Shown: positions 39,377 through 48,633 of the stretch, in pieces
Layout: each line of letters opens with the position of its first letter
Position numbering within the stretch: the stretch's first letter is position 1
Assembly: GCA_903928915.1 (NCBI GenBank)
Contig: CAIYSL010000018.1
Location: forward strand, 1-64,000
Source of the DNA: an uncultured Syntrophobacterales bacterium
GTDB lineage: Bacteria > Desulfobacterota > Syntrophia > Syntrophales > UBA5619
DNA: 64,000 nucleotides
Direction of reading: 5' to 3'
The notes under the pieces: model-generated
Told to the model about the DNA's origin: nothing
What the model saw: only the letters and a program-made list of their open reading frames with translations
Databases searched by the model: none
Translations under genes and position numbers: made by a program

Positions 39377-40676
39377 GATGCTGGAAGATCACGAGGTCCG
39401 CTTGCCCGGCAAAGGGCAAAAGGAGCGCCGGCGTGAACCCGTTGGCCATCAGGACCGGGATCAGCTCCGCGTGCCAGGGGAGCCCCAGGTCGATTTCGAA
39501 CAGCAGGGTGGTCAGGCCGTCGGCCTGCAGGTAGCGGACGTGCCGCGCCACGTTGGCGGCCAGATCGGCGCCGGGCCACAGGGGGCGGAGGGTCGCCTCG
39601 GCCCTCTCCCGGACGATCTCGGCGGCGAACAGGGATGCGCCGAGGCGCGTTTCGCCCATCGCCTGGACGGTCCGGATCTGACGGGCCAGGACCAGCCGGT
39701 CATACTCGCCGGTGAGCCAGACCGTCAGGTCCGCCGGGACCCAGACCTCGGCGCCGGGATCCTCGTGGAGATGCCGGAAGAAGAAGGACACTCCCCCCCC
39801 CGGCCCCTCGGCGGTCGAAGGGGGAAGGGACCCGAGGTGCTCGAACTGGGGCTCCAGGGCCTTCGGCAGGCCGGCGAGGCTCAACAGCCCCAGGGCCTTT
39901 GTCCGGGCGATCGAGGCGATCAGGGCGGTCAGCAGCGCGTCGGCCGCAGCAATCTGTTCTCCCTCGGAAAAGAGATAGGGGCCGTGGAACTGCACGATCC
40001 GCTCCGAGCGCCCGGAAAAGATGATCCCTCCGACGATCTCCCGCTTCTGACTGATCGCCGTCAGGCACCGATACTCGCCGCCGGCAACCATGTCCGCCAC
40101 CTTGCCCGGGTAGGCGAAGAACGGCGGCCGGTCGCGCTCCGGGGAGAACCGGCCCGCCAGCAGGGCGAAGCGCTTGACCCGCTCGCGATCCGGTTCTTCC
40201 ACGCTCACTCCGGCCGGGGCTGCCGGGCGGGGAAGCTGTTCGGAAAAGCGGGGGTAGACCTTTTCCATCGTCACGGCCAGACAGATCCGGTGGCCTTTCT
40301 CCTCAGTGAGATGGAGACGGTCTACGGAGCGGGAGGCGATCATGAGCCCCATCTCATCCAGGTCGCATTGCCCGTCCTTGGCCGAGTCCGAGGCGATGTT
40401 GAGTCCCTTGAGGTTCAACTGCGGGGCATGAAAACGGAAGAGGACCCGGGTGTAATACAGGCCGTCCTGGCAGGCGGTCTCCAGCTGTTCCCCCGCACAA
40501 ACGGCGCCGCAGAGGTGCAGAAAGATCTCCTCCGTTGCCAGCGAGAGCTTCAGGGATTCCGTTCTCGCCAGACCGAACAGGGACGCCGCCGACTCCACAA
40601 ACTGCGTGACGACGGGAAGGAAGGGGGCGCGGGCTTCGAGGTGCAGCTGGACGGTGCCGTGTCTGGGTTCGTGCAT
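39357..40676 (-). CDS. Anti-sigma-factor-like HATPase protein with long C-terminal region
   Basis: LSLATEEIFLHLCGAV N-box; DEMGLMIASRSVDRLHLTEEKGHRICLAVTM; overlaps hisC-like start by 20 nt. Confidence 0.7.
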   Translation of the reverse strand: MHEPRHGTVQLHLEARAPFLPVVTQFVESAASLFGLARTESLKLSLATEEIFLHLCGAVCAGEQLETACQDGLYYTRVLFRFHAPQLNLKGLNIASDSAKDGQCDLDEMGLMIASRSVDRLHLTEEKGHRICLAVTMEKVYPRFSEQLPRPAAPAGVSVEEPDRERVKRFALLAGRFSPERDRPPFFAYPGKVADMVAGGEYRCLTAISQKREIVGGIIFSGRSERIVQFHGPYLFSEGEQIAAADALLTALIASIARTKALGLLSLAGLPKALEPQFEHLGSLPPSTAEGPGGGVSFFFRHLHEDPGAEVWVPADLTVWLTGEYDRLVLARQIRTVQAMGETRLGASLFAAEIVRERAEATLRPLWPGADLAANVARHVRYLQADGLTTLLFEIDLGLPWHAELIPVLMANGFTPALLLPFAGQADLVIFQHHDATES

Positions 40677-40997
40677 GCTCTTTCCCCTGCGTCGTTACCG
40701 GATACGCCCCGAGGGGCCGATCATGCGCCCGAGTATAGGGAAAATGCGGCAGCGAGTCAACGGGATTCGCGGCCCTCGTCCGCTGCGCTTTCGCCGTTGA
40801 TAGGCCGCGCTTCCCTGTGGTATAGTCCCTCCGCCTTCAGAAGCCTCAAGGCTGTGCGCCCTGCCGCTGAACCTTTTTGCGCGGTTGCTCCGCGGAACGG
40901 GTTCTTGCCCGCCATGCGGAAAACGTCCCCGGGCAGCGCGGAATGGAGTGGGTGACGAGGGGTGGATTATCAGGGGGTGGGGGGGGAGAAGGATGTC

Positions 40998-43313
40998 ATG
41001 ACGGGAAGGATCCCTGAGATCGGCCGGCCGCTCCCCCGGGCGGATGCGGCGGCGAAGGTCACCGGTGCGGAGAAGTACGCCGCGGACCACTGCGGTGACA
41101 GCCCGCTCTGGGCCGGGGTCCGGCGGGCGGGGGTCCCCCACGGCCGGATCCTCGGGGTCGATACCGCCGCGGCAAAGGACCTTCCCGGCGTGGTTGCCGT
41201 CCTCACCGGCCGGGATGTCCCCGGGACCAACCGCCAGGGGATCGTCCACAAGGACCAGCCGGTCCTGTGCACCGACAAGGTCCGCCACTGCGGCGATGCC
41301 GTCGCCCTGGTGATCGCCGAGGACCGGCAGATCCTGGCGGAGGCCCTCGACCGGATCCGTGTGGACATCGCCCCCCTCCCGGGGGTATTCGGGATCGACG
41401 ACGCCCTGGCGCCGGGCGCGCCGCTCGTCCATGAGGAGCACAAGGGCGGCAATGTCCTGCTGGCTGCGGAGATCAGGAAGGGGGACGCAGCCGCGGCGCT
41501 CTCCGCCTGCCCGGTCGTGATCGAGGAGACCTTCGCGGTTCCGATGGCGGCTCACGCCTTCCTGGAGACGGAAAACGGCGTCGCCCGTCAGGATCCCGAC
41601 GGGAGGATCGTCATGACCGTCTCCACCCAGGCCCCCTTCCGCGACCGCTGGGAGGTGGGCCACGCCCTGGGCCTCCCGATGGAGCGGATCCGGGTCATCG
41701 CTCCCTACCTGGGCGGCGGGTTCGGGGGCAAGGACGGCGCCACGGTCCAGTGCTTCCTCGCGCTGGCGGCCCTGCATGCCGGGGGGCGTCCGGTGAAGAT
41801 GGTCTGGAGCCGCGAGGAGAGCTTCCTGGCCGGATACAAGCGCCATGCCGCGCGGCTCTGGTACCGCCTCGGCGCAGACGCGGACGGGACCCTCCGCGCG
41901 CTCCACTGCCGCCTGTACTACGACACCGGCGCTTACGCCCACCTGGGAGGTGAGGTGATGGCCCTGGGGATGGAGCACGCCGCCGGCCCCTATCGGATCC
42001 CCCATACCCTGACCGAAGGGTGGTGCCTGTACACGAACAACCCCGTGGCCGGCGCAATGCGCGGGTTCGGCGTCGCGCAGGTGAGCTTTGCCTGCGAGCG
42101 GATGATCGACCTGCTCGCGAAAAGACTGGGATGCGATCCCCTCGCGCTCCGGCTGCAGAATGCCCTGCGGCAGGGCGATCAAAACGGCGCCGGTGTGGAG
42201 TTGACCCAGCCCGCGGGGGTCGCCTCCTGCATCGAGACGGCCGGCAGCCACCCGCTCTGGCGCGGGCGCAGGGAGTGGATCGCGCAGGCGGGCCCCTTCA
42301 AGAAACGGGGGGTCGGCGTGGCCGCCGTGTTCAACGCCATGGGGTACGGCCGGGGGCTCCCGGACTCGGCGCTCGCCAAAATCGAGCTGCTTCCGGACGG
42401 CAGGCTTCGGCTGTACTCGGGCGTCTCCGACATGGGACAGGGAAACACCACCGCCTTCCTGCAGATCGCCGGGCAGATCCTGCGGCAGGAAGACACCGCC
42501 TTCGAGATCGTCCTGCCCGACACGGACCGGACCCTCCCCTCGGGCTCGGCCTCGGCCAGCCGGACGACCTACACCTACGGGAACGCCCTGATCAGGGCCT
42601 GCGAGGAGCTCCGCCGGCGGATCGTGGGCCGCGCCGCCCTGCTGCTCCTCGTGGATACCCTGGAGGACCTGGAGATTCTCCCCGGGCGGGTCCGTCACCC
42701 CGCCACCGGGCGGGAGGTCCCGATCGCCGCCCTGGCCGCGACGATGACCGAACCGGAGCGGATCTGCATCAGCCAGTTCCTGATGCCCGTCGTCAAGGAC
42801 ATCCCGGACACGGGCAAGGCCTTCTTCATCGGGTTTCCTCATCTGCTGTTCTCCCACGCGGCCCATGTGGCCCGTGTCGAGGTGGACGAACTGACGGGGC
42901 AGGTCGCGGTGGACTCCTACCTGGCCGTGACCGAGGCGGGTAGCGTCCTCAACCCCCAGGCGGTGGAGCAGCAAATCCAGGGCGCCGTCGCCCAGGGGAT
43001 CGGTTACGCGCTCTGCGAAGAGGTCCGGCTGGCCGAGGGGCGGATACTCACCCCCGATTTGGCCACCTACGTCATCCCCGGGGCGCAGGACCTGCCGGAG
43101 ATTCTCTCGCTTGCCGTCGAGATCGGCGAGCCGACCGGGCCGTACGGGATGAAGGGGGCGGGCGAGGTGGGGATCGACGGTCCCCTGCCCGCGATCGCCA
43201 ACGCCGTGGCCGACGCCTGCGGCATCGCGATCACCCGGGCGCCGCTCACCGCCGAACGGGTCCTGGAGGCGCTGCGGGACAGCGACCGCGGCGGCGCGGA
43301 GGGGCGGGCATGA
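40998..43313 (+). CDS. Xanthine dehydrogenase-family molybdopterin-binding subunit
   Basis: GGGFGGKDGATVQCFLALAA; GAMRGFGVAQVSFA; GSASASRTTYTYGNA; PYGMKGAGEVGIDGPLPAIANAVADA. Confidence 0.95.
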   Translation: MTGRIPEIGRPLPRADAAAKVTGAEKYAADHCGDSPLWAGVRRAGVPHGRILGVDTAAAKDLPGVVAVLTGRDVPGTNRQGIVHKDQPVLCTDKVRHCGDAVALVIAEDRQILAEALDRIRVDIAPLPGVFGIDDALAPGAPLVHEEHKGGNVLLAAEIRKGDAAAALSACPVVIEETFAVPMAAHAFLETENGVARQDPDGRIVMTVSTQAPFRDRWEVGHALGLPMERIRVIAPYLGGGFGGKDGATVQCFLALAALHAGGRPVKMVWSREESFLAGYKRHAARLWYRLGADADGTLRALHCRLYYDTGAYAHLGGEVMALGMEHAAGPYRIPHTLTEGWCLYTNNPVAGAMRGFGVAQVSFACERMIDLLAKRLGCDPLALRLQNALRQGDQNGAGVELTQPAGVASCIETAGSHPLWRGRREWIAQAGPFKKRGVGVAAVFNAMGYGRGLPDSALAKIELLPDGRLRLYSGVSDMGQGNTTAFLQIAGQILRQEDTAFEIVLPDTDRTLPSGSASASRTTYTYGNALIRACEELRRRIVGRAALLLLVDTLEDLEILPGRVRHPATGREVPIAALAATMTEPERICISQFLMPVVKDIPDTGKAFFIGFPHLLFSHAAHVARVEVDELTGQVAVDSYLAVTEAGSVLNPQAVEQQIQGAVAQGIGYALCEEVRLAEGRILTPDLATYVIPGAQDLPEILSLAVEIGEPTGPYGMKGAGEVGIDGPLPAIANAVADACGIAITRAPLTAERVLEALRDSDRGGAEGRA

Positions 43314-44761
43314 ACCTTTGCTGTCGGATCAACGGGGTGGAGATGACGCTCGAGACGGACCCGGAGAGGCGGGTCGTCGACCTCCTGCGGGAAGAGCTGG
43401 GGCTCACCGGGACGAAGGAGGGGTGCGGGAGCGGCGAGTGCGGGGCCTGCTCGATCCTCGTCGACGGCGAGCACCGTCTCTCCTGCCTGATGGTCGCCGC
43501 ACAGCTGGAAGGCAGAGCGGTGACCACGATCGAGGGGCTGGGGGAGCCCGGGCGGCTCCACCCCCTCCAGGAGGCCTTTGTCCGGTGCGGCGCCGTCCAG
43601 TGCGGGTTCTGTTCCCCCGGGATGATCCTGGCGGCAGCGGCACTCCTGAAGAAGACCCCGCATCCCGGCCGGGACGAGATCCGGCAGGGGCTGAGCGGGA
43701 ACCTCTGCCGCTGCACGGGATACCAGAAGATCGTCGACGCCGTGGAAACGGCGGCCGGCCTGACGAACCCGGACGGCGCGCCGCCCACCGCGCCACACGC
43801 GCGCCCGGCACTCGCCGAAGAGGGCGAGGCATCCCGCTGCGCAGCGCCTGCGCAACCGCCGCCCCCTCCGGGCGGCCATTCCGCGAGACTGCGCAGGGGC
43901 GGGCAAGTGCGGCACAGGGTGCTGCTCCCCCGGAGCCTCGCCGAACTGTGGAGCTTCCTGGAGGAGGAGCCCGGGGCGCGGGTATGGGCGGGCGGCACGG
44001 ACCTGAGCGTGCAGCTGCGGGTGGGGCGGGCGGTTCCCCCCGCCCTGGTCTGCCTGGAGCGGATCGCCGAGCTGCGGACGATCGAGGAGGATGCGGACTG
44101 CCTGCGGATCGGCGCGGGCGTCACCCTCGGCCGCCTGATCGCCGACCCGCGGATCGGGGATGACCTTCCCGTCCTGAAGCGGGCCGCGGAGACGCTGGGA
44201 TCGCCGCCGATCCGCGCCATGGCTACCATCGGCGGGAACATCTGCACGGCCTCGCCCGCCGGGGACACCCTGCCGCCCCTGTACATCCTGGATGCCGAGG
44301 TGGAGCTTCGCTCGCGGACGGCCACGCGGAGCATGCCGATCGGGTCGTTCATCACAGGCCCGGGAACCATCCGGCGGGAAGCCGGGGAGATCCTGACCGC
44401 CGTCCGGGTAAAAAGACCCGCGGCCTATGGCCTGCAGCATTATGAGAAGATCGGCCAGCGCAAGGCGCTGGCCTGCTCCGTCGCCAGCCTTGCGGCCCTG
44501 CTCCGCCTCTCCCCGGAAGGGACGATCGAGGCCATCCGGCTTGCCTGGGGAAGCGTCGGGCCGACTGTGGTTGCCTCGCCGGCGATCGAAGCGCTTCTCC
44601 TGGGGGAACGGCCGTCCGCGGCGGTGTTGGCGCGGGCGGCCGAAGCGACCCGGCATACCGTCTCCCCCATCGACGACGTCAGGGGCACGGCAGAGTACCG
44701 CAGGACCGCGGCGGCCAATCTCCTGCTGCGGTTCCTCCACGGTGCACTCGCGCAGCGGTAA
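43310..44761 (+). CDS. Fused [2Fe-2S] and FAD-binding subunit of xanthine dehydrogenase-family enzyme
   Basis: GCGSGECGACSILVDG, CGFCSPGM, GNLCRCTGYQKI; then WAGGTDLSVQLR, ATIGGNICTASPAGDTLPPL. Confidence 0.94.
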   Translation: MNLCCRINGVEMTLETDPERRVVDLLREELGLTGTKEGCGSGECGACSILVDGEHRLSCLMVAAQLEGRAVTTIEGLGEPGRLHPLQEAFVRCGAVQCGFCSPGMILAAAALLKKTPHPGRDEIRQGLSGNLCRCTGYQKIVDAVETAAGLTNPDGAPPTAPHARPALAEEGEASRCAAPAQPPPPPGGHSARLRRGGQVRHRVLLPRSLAELWSFLEEEPGARVWAGGTDLSVQLRVGRAVPPALVCLERIAELRTIEEDADCLRIGAGVTLGRLIADPRIGDDLPVLKRAAETLGSPPIRAMATIGGNICTASPAGDTLPPLYILDAEVELRSRTATRSMPIGSFITGPGTIRREAGEILTAVRVKRPAAYGLQHYEKIGQRKALACSVASLAALLRLSPEGTIEAIRLAWGSVGPTVVASPAIEALLLGERPSAAVLARAAEATRHTVSPIDDVRGTAEYRRTAAANLLLRFLHGALAQR

Positions 44762-44913
44762 CAGAAGGGATATGCGGCGGCGGGACGAAACCAGAGCCCT
44801 GCGCACGGGTGCAGGGCCGGGAGCGGGCAGGGGTGCGCCGCGGCGGCCAAGAGCGGGGGCGGACAGCATCTCCGGGCAGATTCCCGGGCGGGGCGTGCGG
44901 GGAGCGCTTCCGG

Positions 44914-46794
44914 TTACCGCGCCGGCGGATCTTCGGCGGGCGTCTTGACGTACATCTCGCTGTCCCAGGCGTGATCGCCCAGGGTGGGGTTCACCTCCCG
45001 GTCGGTGGCCAGCAGCTGCTCCTGGAGCTGGTACTGTTCCCGGACCGTGAAGATGTAGGCGCTCTTGTCATGGCGCAGGGCCGCCAGTTTCTGCAGGGCC
45101 GCCTCGTCGTACTTCAGGAAGTTCTGCCCCGCCCGGGTGGCGCTGTACCTGCGGAACCCGAGCGTGACCAGACAATCGACCCCCATCCGTATCGACGTGT
45201 CGAGGGTTTCCCGGTAGATGTCGCTGATCCCCATGTCCATCAATTCGTAGGCGTCGATGCGGTTTTCGGCGCGGGCCAGGATCCGGAGGTTGGGAAACAG
45301 CCGCTGCACCTTTTCGATCAGGTCCTGGTTGATCGCCGGCGAACCGATGGCGGCGATCAGGATCCTGGCCCGGTCCGCCCCTGCTGCCTGGAGGATGTCG
45401 ATCCGCGTGGCGTCGCCGTAGAACACCTTGAACCCCATCTTCCGGAGCAGAGCGACGCGGTCCGAATCGTTGTCCAGGATCGTCGCCTCGACCCCGTTCG
45501 CCCTGAGGAAGCGGCCGATCGTGCTCCCGAAGGGGCCGAACCCGGCGAGGATAACCGGCGTGTGCAGGTCGATCGCATCGGCCTGTTTTGCCTCTTCTTC
45601 CCGGACGCCGAAGCGGGGGACGATGAACCGTTCGTTGAGAAGCAGCAGCAGCGGGGTTGCGGTCATGCTGATGGCCGTCACCCCCATCAGGGTGTCCGTC
45701 CACTCGGCTGATACGAGGTTCAGCTGGCGAATGAAGGAGAACAGGACGAAGGCGAACTCCCCGACCTGGGCCAGCCCCAGGGAGAACAGGAGATTCTGGT
45801 CGAAGGTGAGCCGGGTCAGTCTCCCCGTCAGCAACAGCACGACGAACTTGATCGCGATGACGCCGCAGACGAGGGCGGCGGTCGTCAGCGGCCGCTCCAG
45901 GATCAGGCTGAAGTTGATCGACGCCCCGACGGAGATGAAGAACAGTCCGAGGAGGATCCCCTTGAAGGGCTCGATGTCGCTCTCCAGTTCGTGGCGGTAT
46001 TCGGTGTTCGCCAGGACCACGCCGGCCAGGAAGGTCCCGAGGGCGGGGCTCAGCCCGACCAGCTCCATCAGGAACGCCGCAGCCATCACGATGAACAGGG
46101 CGGAGGCGGTGAACAGCTCGCGGAGGTTGATGCGGCCGATGAACCTGAGGAAGGGGACGATCACGAAGCGGCCGCTCAGCCCTACCGCCCCGACCGCTGC
46201 CAGCACGGCGATCGTCTGCGCCCATCCGGGCAGCCTCTCCAGGAACGTGGCCTGGCCGCCGGTCCCGGTCTGCACTGCGGCGGTCGCTAGCAGCGGCAGC
46301 ACCGCCAGGATGGGGATGACGGATATGTCCTGAAACAGCAGGACCGCGAAGGAGCATCTGCCCGCCTGCGTCTGGACCAGCCCCTTCTCCCGCAGGGTCT
46401 GCAGTGCGATCGCCGTGGACGACATGGAGAGGGCCAGTCCGAGCGCCAGGGCCGCCTGCCAGTGCAGTCCCACGGCCGCAAAGAGCGCCAGAAACAGCAG
46501 GGTCGTGGCGCCGAGCTGCACCGCGCCGGAGCCCAGGATGAGGCGGCGCATCCCCCAGAAGTGGGCGGGCTCCAACTCCAGCCCGATCAGGAAGAGCATC
46601 ATCACCACGCCGAACTCGGCGAAATGGATGACCTCCTGTTTCTGGCCGACCAGACCGAGGAAAAAGGGTCCGATCATGATCCCGGCCAGGAGGTACCCCA
46701 GCACCGATCCCATGCCCAGCCGCTTGGCAACGGGAACGAACACGATCGCCGCGGCCAGATAGATGAGGGCGTCCTGGAGAAAGGAGTGGCTCAT
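44914..46794 (-). CDS. Kef-type CPA2 cation:proton antiporter with TrkA-N domain
   Basis: N-terminal exchanger; ALSMSSTAIALQTL; VILAGFGPFGSTIGRFLRANGVEATILDND. Confidence 0.93.
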   Translation of the reverse strand: MSHSFLQDALIYLAAAIVFVPVAKRLGMGSVLGYLLAGIMIGPFFLGLVGQKQEVIHFAEFGVVMMLFLIGLELEPAHFWGMRRLILGSGAVQLGATTLLFLALFAAVGLHWQAALALGLALSMSSTAIALQTLREKGLVQTQAGRCSFAVLLFQDISVIPILAVLPLLATAAVQTGTGGQATFLERLPGWAQTIAVLAAVGAVGLSGRFVIVPFLRFIGRINLRELFTASALFIVMAAAFLMELVGLSPALGTFLAGVVLANTEYRHELESDIEPFKGILLGLFFISVGASINFSLILERPLTTAALVCGVIAIKFVVLLLTGRLTRLTFDQNLLFSLGLAQVGEFAFVLFSFIRQLNLVSAEWTDTLMGVTAISMTATPLLLLLNERFIVPRFGVREEEAKQADAIDLHTPVILAGFGPFGSTIGRFLRANGVEATILDNDSDRVALLRKMGFKVFYGDATRIDILQAAGADRARILIAAIGSPAINQDLIEKVQRLFPNLRILARAENRIDAYELMDMGISDIYRETLDTSIRMGVDCLVTLGFRRYSATRAGQNFLKYDEAALQKLAALRHDKSAYIFTVREQYQLQEQLLATDREVNPTLGDHAWDSEMYVKTPAEDPPAR

Positions 46795-47396
46795 GGCTCA
46801 CCGAAGACCTGATTCAGCCAGTCGTTGAGAAACTCGAATCGTCCGATCGTCTCGGCGTCGACCTCCCCCCGCCCCAGCAGTTCCAGGAGGGTGCGGTACA
46901 GCGCGGCGTGAACCGCCAGCTGCTCTTCGCCCAGCAGGTGGGTCCCCTGGACGACGAACGGGGGCAGGTAGCGCATCCGGCAGAGACGGGCGGTCTGCGC
47001 GAAGGGGGCCAGGAACTCCCGGACCGTGAAGCGGTTATGCCCGGCGCGGGAGTAGGTCTCCCGGGTGCCGCCCGAGGTCAGGGCGTTGAAGACGATCCGG
47101 TCCTGCAGGGAATAGACGCCCCGGCCGTGGGCCCAGCCGTATTCGAGGACCAGGTCCAGCCACTGCTTGAGCAGCGCCGGGCAGCTGTACATGTACAGGG
47201 GGTGGTGCCAGACGATGACCTGGTGCGAACTCAGCAGCTCCTTCTCCCGCTCCACGTCCACGTTGAAGTCGGGATAGTGTTCGTACAGGTCCCGGAGCGT
47301 GACCCCAGGGAGCCTCTCGACGCCGGCCAGGAGCGCGCGGTTGACCCGTGATTTTTCGAACCGCGGGTGGGCGAACAGTATCAGGATGCTGTGCAC
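46791..47396 (-). CDS. KefF/KefG-like NAD(P)H oxidoreductase (flavodoxin-fold)
   Basis: ILILFAHPRFEKSRVNRALL; HPLYMYSCPALLKQWLDLVLEYGWAHG; overlaps antiporter gene (ATGA). Confidence 0.9.
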   Translation of the reverse strand: MHSILILFAHPRFEKSRVNRALLAGVERLPGVTLRDLYEHYPDFNVDVEREKELLSSHQVIVWHHPLYMYSCPALLKQWLDLVLEYGWAHGRGVYSLQDRIVFNALTSGGTRETYSRAGHNRFTVREFLAPFAQTARLCRMRYLPPFVVQGTHLLGEEQLAVHAALYRTLLELLGRGEVDAETIGRFEFLNDWLNQVFGEP

Positions 47397-47673
47397 CGTG
47401 GCCGCTCCTTTCGTCTCTTCATCGCCGCTTTCTCGTTCCAGAGTCCCGATTAATTACCACAGAAACGGTCTCCGTCATAGGGAGAAAAACCGGGGCTGAC
47501 GGGAAGACGGGCCGCGGCATCGCCGGCTGCAGGGCCCCGAGCGACGGACGGAGGTCTTCCGGCCCGGGGTCAGAATCGATCGGTGCGGAGGCTGGCTATG
47601 CTGAATGCGGGCGCCGCGGGGAACTGCGCGCGGGAAGACGGCGGCTCCGGCCCGGTGCAGGGGCGGACCCCCC

Positions 47674-48369
47674 TTACGGCGAGATCCTGCAGCTTACGGA
47701 GAGGCCCTCTCCGGAGCCGCGTTCGATCGTCGTCCGGAATTTGGGGTTCTGCCGTACGTATTCGAGAAACCGTTCGACCCCGGGGTCGCCCTGCCAGAGG
47801 ACGTTGTGGGCGGCAAAGCAGCCGCCCGGGACGATCTTCGGCTCCAGGTCGCGAAAATACTGCCAGAGCCACTCCTTGTCAGCGTCGCAGAAGACGAAGT
47901 CAACGGGGCCGCTGAGAGCTGGTACGAGCCGGTGGGCGTCGCCAAGCCGGGCGTCGACGTATGCGGACAGCCCGGCCGTGCTGAAGTTGGCAAGGGCCGT
48001 GCGGTAGCGCTTCGCGTCGATCTCGATGGTGGTTACCCTTCCGCCGGTCTTGGCGGCGGCCCAGGCCAGCCAGATGGTCGAGTGGCCGGTGGAGGTGCCG
48101 ATCTCGAGGATCCTCCGGAAATTTCCCTGAACGACGAGATCGTGGAGGATTTGCCCGTCCCGGGCGGGGACGTTCATGTCGGCCCAGGAGCCCCGGGCGT
48201 TGTCGAGAAAGCGGGCGACCCGGGCATCCAGATCTCCCCGTGCGTGCGGCTGCTGGGCATGGGCCCCGCCGGCCGGACCGTACCCGATGGCAACGCCGAT
48301 GAGTACCGCCGCCGCCCAGTGAAGCGGCATTCTGCCGATGCCGCTCGGTAAAAATCCCCTTGACATCAC
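47674..48369 (-). CDS. O-methyltransferase-family class I SAM methyltransferase with N-terminal signal peptide
   Basis: HWAAAVLIGVAIGYGPAGGAHAQ signal; ILEIGTSTGHSTIWLAWAAAKTGGRVTTIEID; VDFVFCDADKEWL. Confidence 0.85.
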   Translation of the reverse strand: MMSRGFLPSGIGRMPLHWAAAVLIGVAIGYGPAGGAHAQQPHARGDLDARVARFLDNARGSWADMNVPARDGQILHDLVVQGNFRRILEIGTSTGHSTIWLAWAAAKTGGRVTTIEIDAKRYRTALANFSTAGLSAYVDARLGDAHRLVPALSGPVDFVFCDADKEWLWQYFRDLEPKIVPGGCFAAHNVLWQGDPGVERFLEYVRQNPKFRTTIERGSGEGLSVSCRISP

Positions 48370-48386
48370 CCACGCCCTGGTATAAA
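48360..48386 (+). promoter_or_regulatory. Candidate promoter of ilv leader
   Basis: TTGACA - 15 nt - TATAAA (short spacer). Confidence 0.4.
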
Positions 48387-48417
48387 AGTAGTGCCATCAT
48401 TGAATTGATGGCAGGGA

Positions 48418-48510
48418 ATGTACATGATCCACCGGTCGTTGTCCAGCAGCCTCCTTCTCCTCCTTAGCGTCGTAGTAGTACGGCCCGGGGCTGCTGCTCT
48501 GCGTCTGTGA
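48418..48510 (+). CDS. Branched-chain amino acid leader peptide (attenuator)
   Basis: ATG...TGA encodes MYMIHRSLSSSLLLLLSVVVVRPGAAALRL; not in ORF track (30 aa). Confidence 0.9.
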   Translation: MYMIHRSLSSSLLLLLSVVVVRPGAAALRL

Positions 48511-48533
48511 TGGATCGACCATAACGAGATGCG

Positions 48534-48566
48534 AGCCGCGAGCCCCGGAAAGGCCGCGGCTTTTTC
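48534..48566 (+). terminator. Attenuator terminator of ilv leader
   Basis: AGCCGCG (48534-48540) / CGCGGCT (48555-48561) followed by T-run. Confidence 0.85.
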
Positions 48567-48577
48567 ATTTTCCCTAG

Positions 48578-48608
48578 GCCGCGGTTCGGGGTGACCGGCG
48601 GCTTTTTT
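48578..48608 (+). terminator. Second terminator-like hairpin before ilvB
   Basis: GCCGC-GGT / ACC-G-GCGGC followed by TTTTTT. Confidence 0.65.
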
Positions 48609-48633
48609 ATTGCGGGAAAGGAGCACCAGAAAG

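Noticed and set aside
40695-42974. 759-aa minus-strand ORF opposite the molybdenum subunit
   Set aside because: Shadow ORF; no recognisable domain.
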